Assembly (NCBI RefSeq): GCF_001632365.1
Contig: NW_024468513.1
Span: 1,179,876 to 1,243,875 of the forward strand
Reading direction: 5' to 3'
DNA: 64,000 bases
Source of the DNA: Laetiporus sulphureus 93-53
Lineage: Eukaryota; Basidiomycota; Agaricomycetes; Polyporales; Laetiporaceae
Of the stretch, positions 24,269 to 34,821 are shown one piece after another (position 1 is the first letter of the stretch; each line of letters begins with the position of its first letter). Both the position numbers and the translations under genes were made by a program. Below the pieces are notes generated by a model. That model did not search any database. It saw only the letters and a program-made list of their open reading frames with translations, and was not told the DNA's origin.

Positions 24269-25049
24269 TCATTCAAAGACAGTCAGCCCCCTGATCATTC
24301 TATCCGTACTCGTACGGAAGTACTCGTTATCTATTCCCTGTTCGCGCGAGTCCATGGGCGCGAGCGGATTGCGCACGACGTACTCGAGAAACGGTCCGGA
24401 GTAGATCTGGCGGAGGACGAAGCGGAGCGAGTCGACGCTGGGGTCGCTGAGCATGACGAACTTGTATCCGGATAGCGTCTCATGCAGGTGGAGCTTGTAA
24501 CTCGACGTGCGGTAGTTGACGAACTGCTCGTCCCTACCAGTGCACGTCATGCGTCAGCTGGCGTCGCCGAGGGAAGGATCTGAAGACTAAGACTGACCTG
24601 CCAGAGAGCTTCTTGATCATGTTGCGCAGCGAGAGCACCACGCCGTATACGAGCTTGGACTCCTCGTCGAACGTCAGCATGGCATTTGAGGGCGGCGCGG
24701 GAGTGAAGGGTGAGGAGGGCCGAGGAGGAGGGAGGGGCGTACGCGGGGCATCTTCGTTGAGGGCGACGAGGATGCCGGACGAGGAGGCGAGTGTGTTCCT
24801 GGGCGTGCTGAAGCGGGAGGTGTTGTCCACGACTGGCTCCTCTTTCTGCGGATAAACCGCCGCGGAGACGGCTGGCAGCATCCCGCCCTCGACTGCGACC
24901 CGTGGACGCCTTGTGCGGTGCCAGTCCTGGTAGTACACGCAGTTGCAGTGCCTAGCGGGGAAGAATGTCCAGTCATTCATTCAGTCTAGAGCGCGTCTGG
25001 GTGCACGCACCACGCACCTATCGTAGATGTACAGACTGTATATTGTCAT
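24269..25049 (-). CDS. BET5: TRAPP complex subunit BET5/TRAPPC1
   Basis: Small core subunit of the TRAPP tethering complexes that activate Ypt1/Rab1 at the Golgi. Exon 1 gives MTIYSLYIYDR, spliced to HCNCVYYQDWHRTRR. Later parts KLVYGVVLSLRNMIKKLSG and FVNYRTSSYKLHLHETLSGY match the longin-like fold, and the C-terminus includes RQIYSGPFLEYVVRNPL. Between the WHR motif and KLVYG there is a Pro/Ser/Thr-rich insertion of about 75 residues (PVVDNTSRFSTPRN ... PPPRPSSPFTPAPPS) that is absent from human and yeast proteins as I recall them. Two introns, near 24551-24598 and 24955-25018. Convergent with FUN30. Confidence 0.92.
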
Positions 25050-25065
25050 GTCTTCCCTTGTGTAA

Positions 25066-25398
25066 ATGGAAGCTCAGAATGTATCTGCAAGGGCAGCTCT
25101 TGGGTTCATCCTGGAAATGTCTGCATGGAACGAATACCAACCGGCGGGTTACTCGCTCAGCAAGTTGCACGTCGACCGGGACGCTCGATGGGTATGTTAT
25201 TCCTTCAGTACAAGCAGGGCGGTTTGGCCTCACAAAGACTTCAGCGTAAGCTTCAAGCTCAATAAGCAGGACGATGTATTCGAGGTGATGGACAAGTATA
25301 GGTGTCTTGACGGACGCGCGTCATCCGAGTCGAACGCGATCTACGCGCTCCCTCCCTCCCTCGTCGTGGCGCGGTGGCCGTATCTCAAGCACTCATGA
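25066..25398 (+). CDS. Doubtful small ORF, 110 codons
   Basis: This single open frame starts 16 bp from the divergent BET5 start codon and ends LVVARWPYLKHS. It has no domain I recognise, though codon composition around DDVFEVMDKYRCLDG looks protein-like. The ATG spacing leaves no room for two promoters, so it is either a nested/overlapping transcript or spurious. Confidence 0.25.
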   Translation: MEAQNVSARAALGFILEMSAWNEYQPAGYSLSKLHVDRDARWVCYSFSTSRAVWPHKDFSVSFKLNKQDDVFEVMDKYRCLDGRASSESNAIYALPPSLVVARWPYLKHS

Positions 25399-25616
25399 TC
25401 ATTGCCAACATATTCCTGCATGACCTCTGAGCTGGTCTATGATGTATGATACAGACAATGCACAGTGCTATAAGCTATGCTCGTAAAACAAACCAAACAA
25501 ACGAACAGACTGTCCAGACAAAGTACTACAGGCCGCCAGCAGCGCCACTCCATCCACGTTCACGGTCAGAAACAATCTCGAAAGCATCGCGACATTCATG
25601 CCCACACCGTGCGCGC

Positions 25617-26746
25617 TCATACATGCACATATTCGAAGTCGTGCTTTTCGTCCGAAAGCGTGTAGAGGCCCGGCGCCGGGCCCACGTACTCTGGGACCTT
25701 CTCGTCGAACTGGTTGTACAGCGGCACACCGTATCCCGGGCCGTTGAAGGTGGGAGGGGCTTGCCCGTAGCCGTACGCTGCCGCGGCAGGATCGGTGGGA
25801 GGGTTGATCATATACTGCAGGGAGACCGAGGTATGAGCATGTAGTGCATAAGTTGACTATAGCGCTGTCACTTACTGGAGGCAGTTGCGCGCCGGTCTGG
25901 AAGGAGGTAGGAACTGCCCCTCCGGGTACGGTGATCGTCAGGTTCTAGAATGACCAAATTAGCCCGCTGTTCCTCGGAGATGGACCAGCCTTAGCTCACC
26001 AGAGCAGTTCCGGAGATCTGGGGCATTGAGATCCTGTACGTGGGAAGCTCGATGTTGGGCCTGACCGCGCGGTCCTCGTTCTCAAATCGCTGCAGCATCT
26101 TGTTCACTTTGCGCTTGCCCTGCATTCCACCGTCTCAACAAACCTGGACAGCGCATGAACAGTGAATCGAACGCACGCTGAGCTTCCAGAGGAGCATCGG
26201 CAGCCACATGACGAGCACGACGCCGATGAAGACGGCCATGCTGATTCCGCGCGCTTTCCATACGCGCCCTGCTTCGTCCCACCCGTAGGGGAAGTAGTCG
26301 AACTCGACGTTATCGTTCTCGGTTGGCAGCACGTGGAGAGCAACGTAGTACATGGCAATCGGGAGCGCAAAAGAAGTGCTATAATATGGCGGTAAGACGG
26401 CCATCGATTATAGGTCGAAGAGAGACTCGCACATGAGTGTCAGGATGACCCATACGAGGTCAAACTTGGGTTTGATGTAGCGGGAGCCCTTGCGAGTGAC
26501 GGCGCGCAGCCGGGCTTGCCATGCTGCCTCAGAGATCTGCAAACGCAAGCGCGTAAGGTCACGCTACGGACATTCTGCAAATATCGCAACTCACAAAAGA
26601 ACGCAATGGGGTGGGGACCTGCTCCGGGGGTGGCTGATCGACGGGAAGACGCTTCGCGCCCAAGGGGGTACAGAGTCAGGACAGTTCCATTTCGCCGAGA
26701 GAGCATGTTCTGGCCCGCTCACCAAGGAAATATTGTTAGAAACCAT
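25617..26746 (-). CDS. Uncharacterised two-span membrane protein
   Basis: Not a family I recognise. The spliced product begins MVSNNISL and joins, over a 71-nt intron, to RLPVDQPPPEQVPTPL, then ISEAAWQARLRAVTRKGSRY. A first membrane span is FDLVWVILTL joined to ITSFALPIAMYYVALHVL. A polar loop (DNVEFDYFPYGWDEAGRVWK) separates it from a second span (MAVFIGVVLVMWLPMLLW). A basic stretch GKRKVNKMLQRFENEDRAVR and a Tyr/Pro/Gly-rich tail ending DFEYVHV follow. Six or more exons chain in phase with GT..AG introns, which supports a real gene. The tail (YGYGQAPPTFNGPGYG) resembles adaptor-binding PY-rich tails. Function unknown; the cytosolic tail suggests endomembrane localisation, which is inference. 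Confidence 0.7.
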
Positions 26747-27272
26747 TTTTCCAATCAATGTCTAGCGCGTAAAAGGTCTCGCCTCGCGAGCAGGAATGTA
26801 GACTGAGTTGGACAGTGCGGAAAGGTGAACAGGGAATGCAAAGAGAGAAAGGTCGAACCGGTCGACGTTGAAAGTATAGACAACGGTCCTGCCTGCAGGA
26901 AAAGAGTGGAGAGGGCGAGAGAGCTCTTGTTATGAGGGAGTCGGAATGGCCGCACGGTGCACTGCCCACGCTGTCGTCTTGACATCGTTGCGACGAGATC
27001 TCTGATCGGCAAACGCCACTGAAGCCTCAATAGGAAAGCGTCTAGGATCTTGCATTGTACTGGACTATAGCGTGCCTCCCTTCTAGGTAGGCCAGGTCCT
27101 CCATGGATTCAGATAACGAACATGAGCCGTCCGCGTGCAGGAGGCGAGGCGAAGAGCAGGAACGCGGTGATAAATCAGACATGCGCTTCGTATCAAGCAT
27201 CAGCTCCAGCGCCACGTCTAGATGTTAATTTCTCCCGCTAAATCACCAGCGAATCAAGACATCGCGGGCTAA
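26747..27272. other. Intergenic region between a membrane-protein gene and RMT2
   Basis: It contains the 3' flank of RMT2 and the promoter of the membrane-protein gene, both on the minus strand. No supported ORF is seen. Confidence 0.45.
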
Positions 27273-28864
27273 CTATCCAATGGCTCTCATCTTCCCGACT
27301 GGTAGGCGGTATAGCCGCTGAGCGAAATACTCTCGCGTCTTACCCCATCGATCATCGTCTCCCGCGAATACGTCCACGTCGCTCCACTCTACGTCGACGC
27401 CAACGTCGGCGAGGTGCAATTCGGAGACGTGTCTGTACACGTCGTAGAATAAGGCATCTACAAGATAGATGAGCACATCAGCTGCACGCAATCACGATAA
27501 TTGACGTACTCGTCGCTCCTAGGCCATTAAAGAAGCCAAAGCGAGACTCTGGGCCTGCTAATAGGTCAGGGACGTGCTCGAAGAACTTTTGCAGATCTGT
27601 TAGGGCATGGAAGGTTCACTCTATGACCATCTCCGTGCACCCAGACTTTACACACCTTTGTAATCTTCGGAGAACGTGTCCGTATAGACGACATCAAAGC
27701 CACCCACACCAAGCAACTCTTCACTCTCCATGAAGTCTTGCCATTTTCCTTCAATAACAACGACGCCCTTCTTGTCAAACCAGCCCAGCTTCTGCATGTG
27801 CTGCAGGACGTCCGGATGCGGCTCGATGATGACATGCAGCGCGGGAGGTGTAGGCAACTCTTGGAAAAGGCTGTCAATCTACATCCCGTCAGCTGAACAG
27901 ATGTTCCACCCGCGGACGAGGCAAACTCATACTATGCCAAGTCCAAAGCCGACGTTGAGTATCTTCAGACCATCAGCGAGCTTTTCATGGTCGTCGCACA
28001 GCTTGTGCACGGTTTCCTGCACTTCGCACTGGCGCACTTAGCCTTGGGACGCCTAACACAGAGCCCAGCCGCACTCACTGATCGGACGCTCCCAGCCCAT
28101 CATTACCCCGACATCTTCGTCATCGCTGACCTTCACGAGACAAATCTCTTGCCCGTGCTCGTCGGTCGTATATCTCAGTTTCGACGAGAGAAACTCCTCC
28201 GTCGAACCAGCCGCGGTGCTATCGGTAGCCTTCAAGATGAGCGACAATGGAGACTTCTCAGCAGGTAATTTCGAGGACAGAAGCGTGAGCAGCAGTTCTG
28301 AAACCAAGCTGGCAAGGTCAGCAGGTAACGTGCGGGGGAGCTCGAGCACGTACCTGAGCGGATTCCTGCGTCTCGGATGATGTTGTAGCATTCTTCGTTG
28401 TTCATGGAGAGCGCGATGTCACTTGCGGTATTATGCGTATTGTCGACTTTGAAGCCAGTCGTCAACCATCAGTCAGCACTCAGTAAAAACAAGAACATCA
28501 GAAAGCCTGATTGTGCAGCATCTGGTACATCATCTAGCACACCTGGCCACTGTGCTGGCACAATCAGACTTCCAAATGGCCCTCATGCACACGCCTCGGG
28601 CTCACCTGCATTCCACACCGCGCCCTCCTGTATCAGCAAACGCACAAGCTCCTCATTTTCCACGTAAGCAGCGGCGTGCAATGCGGACGTGCCATCCTCA
28701 TCTTGATACCAGAGCGGCGCGCCATCCTCGATCATTTTTTTGACCGCGTCGAGAGGAGCGCGTTCGAGGATCGCGCTGATGAGTGCTTCTCCGAGGCTTA
28801 CAAGCGTATTCACCTCCTCCGAGTCTTCCATGAGGACAGATGCGGTGTCTGCCTCCGAACACAT
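27273..28864 (-). CDS. RMT2: Protein arginine N-methyltransferase 2 (RMT2)
   Basis: Fungal enzyme that methylates the delta nitrogen of arginine in ribosomal protein L12 using S-adenosylmethionine. The N-terminus carries ankyrin repeats (DGTSALHAAAYVENEELVRLL, continuing VDNTHNTASDIALSMNNEE). A linker holds RYTTDEHGQEICLVK and GVMMGWERPI. The methyltransferase core begins at TVHKLCDDHEKLADGLKILN with motif I VGFGLGIIDSLFQ. Then follow HVIIEPHPDVLQHMQK, FDVVYTDTFSEDY, and a C-terminal block SRFGFFNGLGATNALFYDVY. The product ends LPVGKMRAIG. The order ankyrin-methyltransferase and the length fit the family. About six introns, e.g. near 28440-28610 and 27880-27940. The start was taken at the first ATG of the exon. 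Confidence 0.94.
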
Positions 28865-29524
28865 TTCGGTGAATCCTCAATCGACTGAGAGGAGGTTCGA
28901 AGTGATCGAGGACCGAGGTCAAAATGCTCAATAGAATAGGCGCCCAATGACACCGTCACATGGGTCGCGACTGATCGCGTGGCATTGCGTGGCCACTGCC
29001 GGCCATATTGCTAGTTCACTACTCGATCAAGCTACAATTCGAGCTAAGGACGATCATCGTATATACTAGTAGACAGCGAAGCAATTATACAGACATCTAC
29101 CTGTACTAGCTCCAGGCTACTATACGGTTGAGTAGTAAGCCTGAATAGATCCGCATTCTTTAAGCAGTAAGGTTGGATTGAACTGACGATGGCCAGTCAG
29201 GGCGAGAGATGAACAGACATGCGAAGCATCCGTAGATGCATATGGAATCAAGGACAGAAGGAGATGAGCTCATAGCCCAAAAGGCCGTGCAATTGCTTCT
29301 CGAAAAAAGAAACCATCCTCCACATGTCTGATGTCCAACTGAGCAGAGCGGCATAATACAATGACCGGGTTCATGCCTGGAGATACGCAGGAAATGACTC
29401 CGTAAGTGACTTGCACGATAGCTAAGTTACAGCGAGAGGGAATCCCAAGAACGTCTATGAAACGTATGTAAGCCACCCACTACGCGAATAGAATGGCTGG
29501 GTGCACTCACAATACTGCACAGAC
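28865..29524. other. Intergenic region, no gene
   Basis: It holds the RMT2 promoter side and the 3' flank of the PRKRIP1-like gene, both minus-strand. AT content is higher than in the neighbouring genes. No coding signal was found. Confidence 0.45.
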
Positions 29525-30261
29525 TCATAGGGGGTCTTCTTCGTGGATAATAATCCGCGGTATGTCAAGAATTGGCGCTGCAGGCGGCTCGGTCGCGACA
29601 GCACCAGCAGATTCACTGCTCTCGACTGGCGCAGGGCCGACCTCCTCCTCCTGCTCTTCGTCGCTTTCCTCCCCAGGCTTCCGAAACACAAGCTCCTTCC
29701 CGCTGACGAGCCGCCTCTTCTTGAGCGGTGCCTCGAACTGTTCCGTCTCGGCACCCGCACCCGCGCCCGCCTCTTTCTCCGGACCCTTACCCTTCGACCG
29801 TTCTTTCTTTTTCTGCCTCTTCGCCCGGTTCTTCGCAGTCTTCGCCTCTGCTTGCTCCTCCCGTTCTCTCCTCTTCCGCTCAAACTCCGCCTCCTCTGTC
29901 TCCTATTGAATACATATCAGAGTCAGCGTAAAACGAGGGCACAAGAATAGCATTGTAAGCAACGCACCTTCTGTGACTTCTCATCCAACAACTTCAGCCG
30001 CTCGTACTCTCTCCGCCTGCTCGCCTTGTAGACGTGAAATTCGCCGCTGCCCGCACCGGCACTCGAGCCCTGCACGTTCTTCATCATCTCCCTGGGAGGC
30101 CTGATCGTCTTCTCCTTCGGCGGAGGAGGCACGTACGCGGGCTTACTAGGGTCTTTGAGCAGCTTCTCGAGCTGCGCCCGCTGTCGCTCGGCTGGTGTGA
30201 GTGCATGACGGTTTGCAGGGGGAATGGAGGGCTGAGGTGTGGGTGCAGGAGAGGCCGACAT
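29525..30261 (-). CDS. PRKRIP1-like spliceosomal protein (DUF1168)
   Basis: The first exon codes MSASPAPTPQPS, then LTPAERQRAQLEKLLKDPSK and PPREMMKNVQGSSAGAGSG with EFHVYKASRRREYERLKLLD. This is the conserved core of the PRKRIP1/DUF1168 family, known from structures of catalytic-stage spliceosomes as a long helix. A single intron (about 29903-29967) leads to a Lys/Arg/Glu-rich helix (FERKRREREEQAEAKTAKNR), a nuclear-localisation-like KKRR and an acidic tail ending IIIHEEDPL. Nuclear role in pre-mRNA splicing is inferred from the family. Confidence 0.9.
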
Positions 30262-31043
30262 CGTCGTTGAGAATGATGAGCCACAGCCGTGAGAAGCGAG
30301 GTTGCTCGATCATCGATCATTTGATCTTTGCCCCTTCATACCTACTACTCACGCCACACATCCAGCAAGAACATGTATATGAGCGTGTTGCAGTGCTCAG
30401 GTGGTGTAACAAGATGGGCATAGAGTGTTGTACCATCACACTGAACCGGGTCCCTAAAAGCTATCTACTCGCAATTTTCTTACGATATGCTGAGGAGTGG
30501 ATGATCCACCCCTCTGCATATCGTATGGATCGTATGGATGGGGGGTCTGTCATGACTACGACGACTCGTCCTCTTCGCTATGCCAGTCCACCCTATTACC
30601 CACTTAACGGAACGTCATACCGACATGCAGAACATCACATACCAACGCGCGGAATGTTATCTCCCTCGGATACTGTCCACGACGAGTGTGTCAACGGATG
30701 CGGATGTGTCGACGGATAGGCTAATTAAGTTGTTGATCCACGGTACAACTCCACTGTATTTCGTCTCATTACCTTCTTCCATCTTCCCCTATTGCTTTCC
30801 ATTCATGTATATAAGCGACGACGAGGATTCTGTTCTCGTCGTAGAGTCAACACCAGTAATTCCTCGACTTCCTCATTCACACCTGCCAATACTATTCGCT
30901 CCTCACTGCATTTACGACACCTTCGTCGATCTCCTTTCTCGAACCCTTACGGGGTCTCTCAGACCTGTGGGCTCCTGTGGGAAATATCTGGTGAGTGCAG
31001 CGGTCCATAGGTACTGAGAGGTACTGAGGCAGGATTTGTCCGG
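30262..31043. other. Intergenic region with TATA candidate
   Basis: A TATATAAG motif lies at 30808-30815 on the plus strand, followed by a CA-rich leader-like stretch, but no believable CDS follows it. The nearby plus-strand ORF 30580-31017 crosses the motif and is probably accidental. Confidence 0.35.
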
Positions 31044-31869
31044 TCACCTTTTTTTGCACGGTGCGTCCTCGATTGCCTTTTGCGCCGCCACAGCCCTCCG
31101 CCGCCAGCTGTGTGTTTCCTTTTGGCCGCGTAGCAATCCCGTATACGTTTCGGTTTTCGCATCAGGCCGTCGTTTACTGCTTCGCTGGCTCTTACGGTCG
31201 CGTCTCTCACCGTTATTAGATGCCTGCATTTTTTCCACGACGTTGTTTCTCGCTTCCTCCCCCTTGTCTACTTCTGCGTGGATGCCTTTGCCCGATGGGT
31301 CTGTTCTCATCGGTGGATTAATGTTCTCGCTGGCACGGTCGCTGGCAAATTGCATGCTTCGTCCCTCGGAGGGGCGGGTACGATTTTCACGGTTGGAGCG
31401 GTCTCCACCTTACTACTCTCGCAGGCGCGGTCGCTGGCGGATTGCATACCTTCGTCCCTCGATGGGGCGAGTACTATTTTCACGACTGGAGCGGTCTCCA
31501 CCTTACTGTCCTCGCAGGCGCGGTCTTTGGCGAATTGCGTGCCTTCGTCGCTCGATGGGGCGAGTAATACCTTCACGTGGGCTTTTCCGGCTGGAGCGGT
31601 CTCCACCTTTCTGCCTGTTCACGTTGCACATCGACTTTGGATGTTGATGGCTCTCGTCGTCAGGGGTGCTTCTGGCCTCCTCTTGCATCAAGTGCTTCTG
31701 CTATCGATGACTCTGCTCCAAGCCAGAACTCTCTTATGGCGGCACCACTTGGGTCTATACTGGTCCTGTCACACGCGCATTGTACGAATCCACTGTGTGG
31801 TGCGAGTTGTCGTTCGAACTTTGTCGCAGTGACAGCTGGTTTACAACGCCGTCGAACGCCACCTCTCAT
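31044..31869 (-). pseudogene. Decayed repeat-bearing coding segment
   Basis: On the minus strand, three frames in turn look coding-like: 31660-31869 (SGAAIREFWLGAESSIAEAL), 31307-31606 (KVETAPVVKIVLAPSRDEG repeats) and 31044-31355 (ARNNVVEKMQASNNGERRDR, ending APCKKR). The frames are joined by shifts rather than clear introns: the innermost repeat copy lacks one base relative to the others, which moves the frame. An in-frame TGA precedes the repeat block. I do not recognise the family. The composition of the third part (Lys/Arg/Glu-rich) suggests a nuclear disordered protein. It may instead be a real gene with unseen introns or a sequence error. Confidence 0.4.
31336..31613 (-). repeat. Three tandem copies of a 92/93-nt repeat
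   Basis: Copies begin at about 31336, 31428 and 31521 on the plus strand. Spacing is 92 then 93 nt, so the unit is 31 codons with one base lost in the first copy. The third copy carries an insertion of about 12 nt. Copies share blocks such as GGAGCGGTCTCCACCTT. Confidence 0.8.
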
Positions 31870-32180
31870 TGTCTGTTGAACAACGCATATTTCACATTTC
31901 TCTTGTTGGAATCATTTATCAGGGTGCCATTTCGCCTGCCGATTTTTGACTCTGCCGGCATAGCGTGATATCATGATGGAGCCGACAGTGGTAGAGATTG
32001 TGTTCGTGAACCTGACATTACCACTGACGCTCAGTTTGGGCTGATGGTCGAGAGGCTACAATTTGTCTTTACACGTGTTGTTCTACTTTTCATAACCAGG
32101 ATTGGGTTTACGGTTGAGCACCGTCATTGCTATTCCGATTGAACCGCATCATCGGTGGCGTGAGATGCTCATCGTTACAC

Positions 32181-32480
32181 TCACGCAAGAACCAGCTCAA
32201 CATTGTTGCCCGACCACTTGCCGTTGTCACCACCAGGGTACTTAGCTAATAGAAAGGCGGTCTTTCCACCGGCCGCATCGAATACTAGATGGTATCACCG
32301 ACGCTGATGTCCTCGCACATCAGTCTGCCGTCATAGCCATCTTGCGGCCACGGCAACACGTCCACGTGCACATCGAGCCCGTCATTCCGCCCGTTCGCAG
32401 GAACCGGTCTCGTCGCTACGCACGCCTGCGGACTCAGCACCACAGTTCGATGCAGCGCCCATCAAACCCGCTACGTTTGG
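32181..32480 (-). pseudogene. Frameshifted coding relic
   Basis: The minus strand from about 32480 to 32288 reads as a clean protein-like frame including DVHVDVLPWPQDGYDGRL. It then hits TAG at 32285-32287. The frame two bases away continues with protein-like sequence (AFLLAKYPGGDNGKWSGNN) to a TGA at 32181. The two halves look like one protein broken by a 2-nt slip; no intron can explain so small a gap. Family unknown. Confidence 0.35.
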
Positions 32481-32580
32481 CTCTGTGTCTGCACCGTACT
32501 TAGCCATTGTAATTAAACTCGCTCGCTGCTGTTTCTCTGCTATGCCATGTTTCTGCGTTGTTATTTGGAACTGACTCGCA

Positions 32581-33397
32581 ATGGACAATTTACAGCAGGC
32601 AAACATTGGACCAACCAGGAGCACTTCTGAAAAGGTGCGTGTAGACTGTTGTACAAGCTGCGGTCAGGTAAATGGCGAAGATCGGTCCTGCTCAGCAGCG
32701 GCCACCACCTATCTCGCCCTCTGAGTTTGCGGAACTCTTTGGAGGAACGTTCCGTTCGAATGCTGTGGCCATGGTGCGACGCCAACCCAATTTCGACCAC
32801 ACCAAGATGGACGACGTCGAACTGCTGTTCTGGGGCCGATACTACGGTGCCTACGATGGCACTAACATCACAGATAACGAAGCGACGGAGGAGCTCCGGA
32901 AGCATGCGAAGACGATCCTCGACTAATCGGTACCCATGTTTGGAGTAAGCAATATCACTTGTTTCTTTTGTTGCCCATCCCACTGATGCTCGAAAAATCA
33001 GCGTCAACCCATGCCAGAAGGTGACGACATTCATTACGCGTCCATCCCGAATGCGAAGGTCGTCATTCGTGTCTGGGGTGCAGGCATGGAAACCTCTCAC
33101 ATGTACAGCCTCGACTTCGTCGACAGAGATACGTTGCAGCACATCCGCCGTCCCCCCTCATGCCAGCTCTACAGCATTCAATCACTGGACAGATGGTGGC
33201 TGCCGCGTTTTCGCTGTGGGAAGGTTGAGATGGCAGAAGGGTTGGAGATGTATCAGGTGTTCGAAGGGGACTCATTCATGCTGAGTGTGGATACGGATAC
33301 GAAGGTGGAGCTCAATATTCCGGTTCGACCTTTACATGTGAAGCCGGATTGGCTTCTGGGCACCACCACCATCGCTTTTAAACGCTCTGTAACATAG
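32581..33397 (+). CDS. Uncharacterised gene with in-frame TAA
   Basis: Exon 1 (MDNLQQANIGPTRSTSEK) joins over a 61-nt intron to QRPPPISPSEFAELFGGTF, VELLFWGRYYGAYDGTNIT and EELRKHAKTILD, ending at TAA 32924-32926. In the same frame the sequence continues SVPMFG to a good 57-nt intron (32945-33001, GTAAGC..CAG with CTGAT branch) and then RQPMPEGDDIHYASIPN and a beta-rich C-terminus ending TTIAFKRSVT at 33397. Either the gene is interrupted by a nonsense codon, or two small genes lie 10 bases apart, which is unlikely in a fungus. No family recognised. Confidence 0.45.
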
Positions 33398-33581
33398 TCG
33401 GTTGTACAGTTACGCATGTTGACGTTTCGATAGGTCTCCTACTCCTACACCGTCATGTAACTGACCACTGGGTCTGCTATTAACTACATAAGAGAATGGC
33501 GCACAGTAATCGGTCATATGCGGTGCGACGAAAGTACGAAAGTACAAGTGGCATGCAAATGAACAGCAGAAGCAAAAAACA

Positions 33582-34647
33582 TTATACAACTATTGACAAA
33601 GATTAGCAACGACTGAGAATGATGGGAACTACGGGACGTACGCAGGACGGCATTGATGCACCCGTCGTTTTCGGGATTGTTCGTGATCTGTGCGTACTTG
33701 CCGAACACGACCTTTCCGCCAGCGGTGACCATACCAAGCTCGGAAACGTTCACCTCGATGACTGTACCCTTGGTGAGAACACCAAGCTGTGTGTACATCG
33801 GTGACTGAGGGTTCTTCTTGACGCCGAGGATCTGCAACTGGAACGTTGCTTTTAGGTCGGCTGTCAGATTCGTCAGTACCCAAAACAACTACGAAAAGAC
33901 TGATGCAGGAACATACGGTGTGTGACGTTGGCCTTCTTGTATCTCAGTGCCATCGGCCGCACAAACCTCTCCATCTTCACCGGCTTTCGCGTGAAACCCT
34001 CCCCGACAAACGTCGCCTTGGTCACCATCCGCTTCCATGCCTTTTTCTTACTCTTGCCCGTCCTCATGACCTTGAAAACCTCGTCTTCCGCGATACCCCT
34101 GACCTTCGGCAGCGGCACAGCATACTTCGCAGCCTTGTCCTTCCGCTTCTCCTTGATGGCGGTCGACAGGGCTTTGGCGTCCTTCTGTCCTTCTCGGTCC
34201 AGCAGGTAGGTGGGCAAGGCACCATCAGGCACAGTAGATGAGTCTTTCTGCTTGACATTGCGCTCGTCGTGCGCTTTGAGTGTCTTCTTGAGTTGGACCT
34301 TCTCGGCATGCCGCTTAGCATGGAGAAGTTTCGCCTTCAGACCGAATGCCTTTTGAGCGGTAGCAGATGCGCGGTGGGCGGCTCGAGCTTCACGCTTTCG
34401 CCTTCGTTAAGAAAGCGCTATAATGAGTGCAACGAACAAGAAACCGCATGTAGACAACGCACTTGCGCTCGAAGTAGTCTAACCGCCGTCCATGCCTCTT
34501 GATGTGTTCCTCGATGTACTCGTTCTGTAAAATTGGCGCGGTCAATCTTCCGCCATGTTCTTATCCTAGTAACCATCCTACCTGGGGCTGAGAGAGAGTT
34601 TCAGGTCAACCGCAACTCAAAAGAGCGTCCATGAGCAAACTCACCAT
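33582..34647 (-). CDS. NSA2: Ribosome biogenesis protein NSA2
   Basis: Nucleolar factor of pre-60S particles, needed for 27S rRNA processing. The conserved N-terminus [20 protein letters not shown] is assembled from an ATG-only coding exon, a 6-nt microexon (34582-34587, codons for PQ) and the next exon. Then come a basic helical region ([17 protein letters not shown]), [36 protein letters not shown] and [15 protein letters not shown]. The RPS8e-like beta domain includes [17 protein letters not shown] and [19 protein letters not shown]. The end CINAVLLV appears only if the last 53-nt intron is removed. Length (about 260 residues) is canonical. Divergent from YIP1 with 174 bp between start codons, so the two probably share a promoter region. 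Confidence 0.96.
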
Positions 34648-34821
34648 AGCGATAGACGAAGTGAAGGGGGATTACCTGATTGGGAAATAATGAGAGACGT
34701 ACTGGAAGCGCGCGCTTATAGGATTGATCGCGCATCCCCGCGTCGAGTTCCACGTACTACGCTCTCCACATCCTCCTCCTCAACCATCGCGATTGCTCTC
34801 AGAACTGCAGTAAATAATCGA

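Noticed and set aside
31036..31832. Plus-strand ORFs (203 and 184 codons) over the 93-nt repeats
   Set aside because: Both merely read the repeat array in antisense; the minus strand has the more protein-like composition.
32561..33142. 193-codon minus-strand ORF
   Set aside because: Antisense to the better-supported plus-strand exons with a well-formed intron at 32945-33001.
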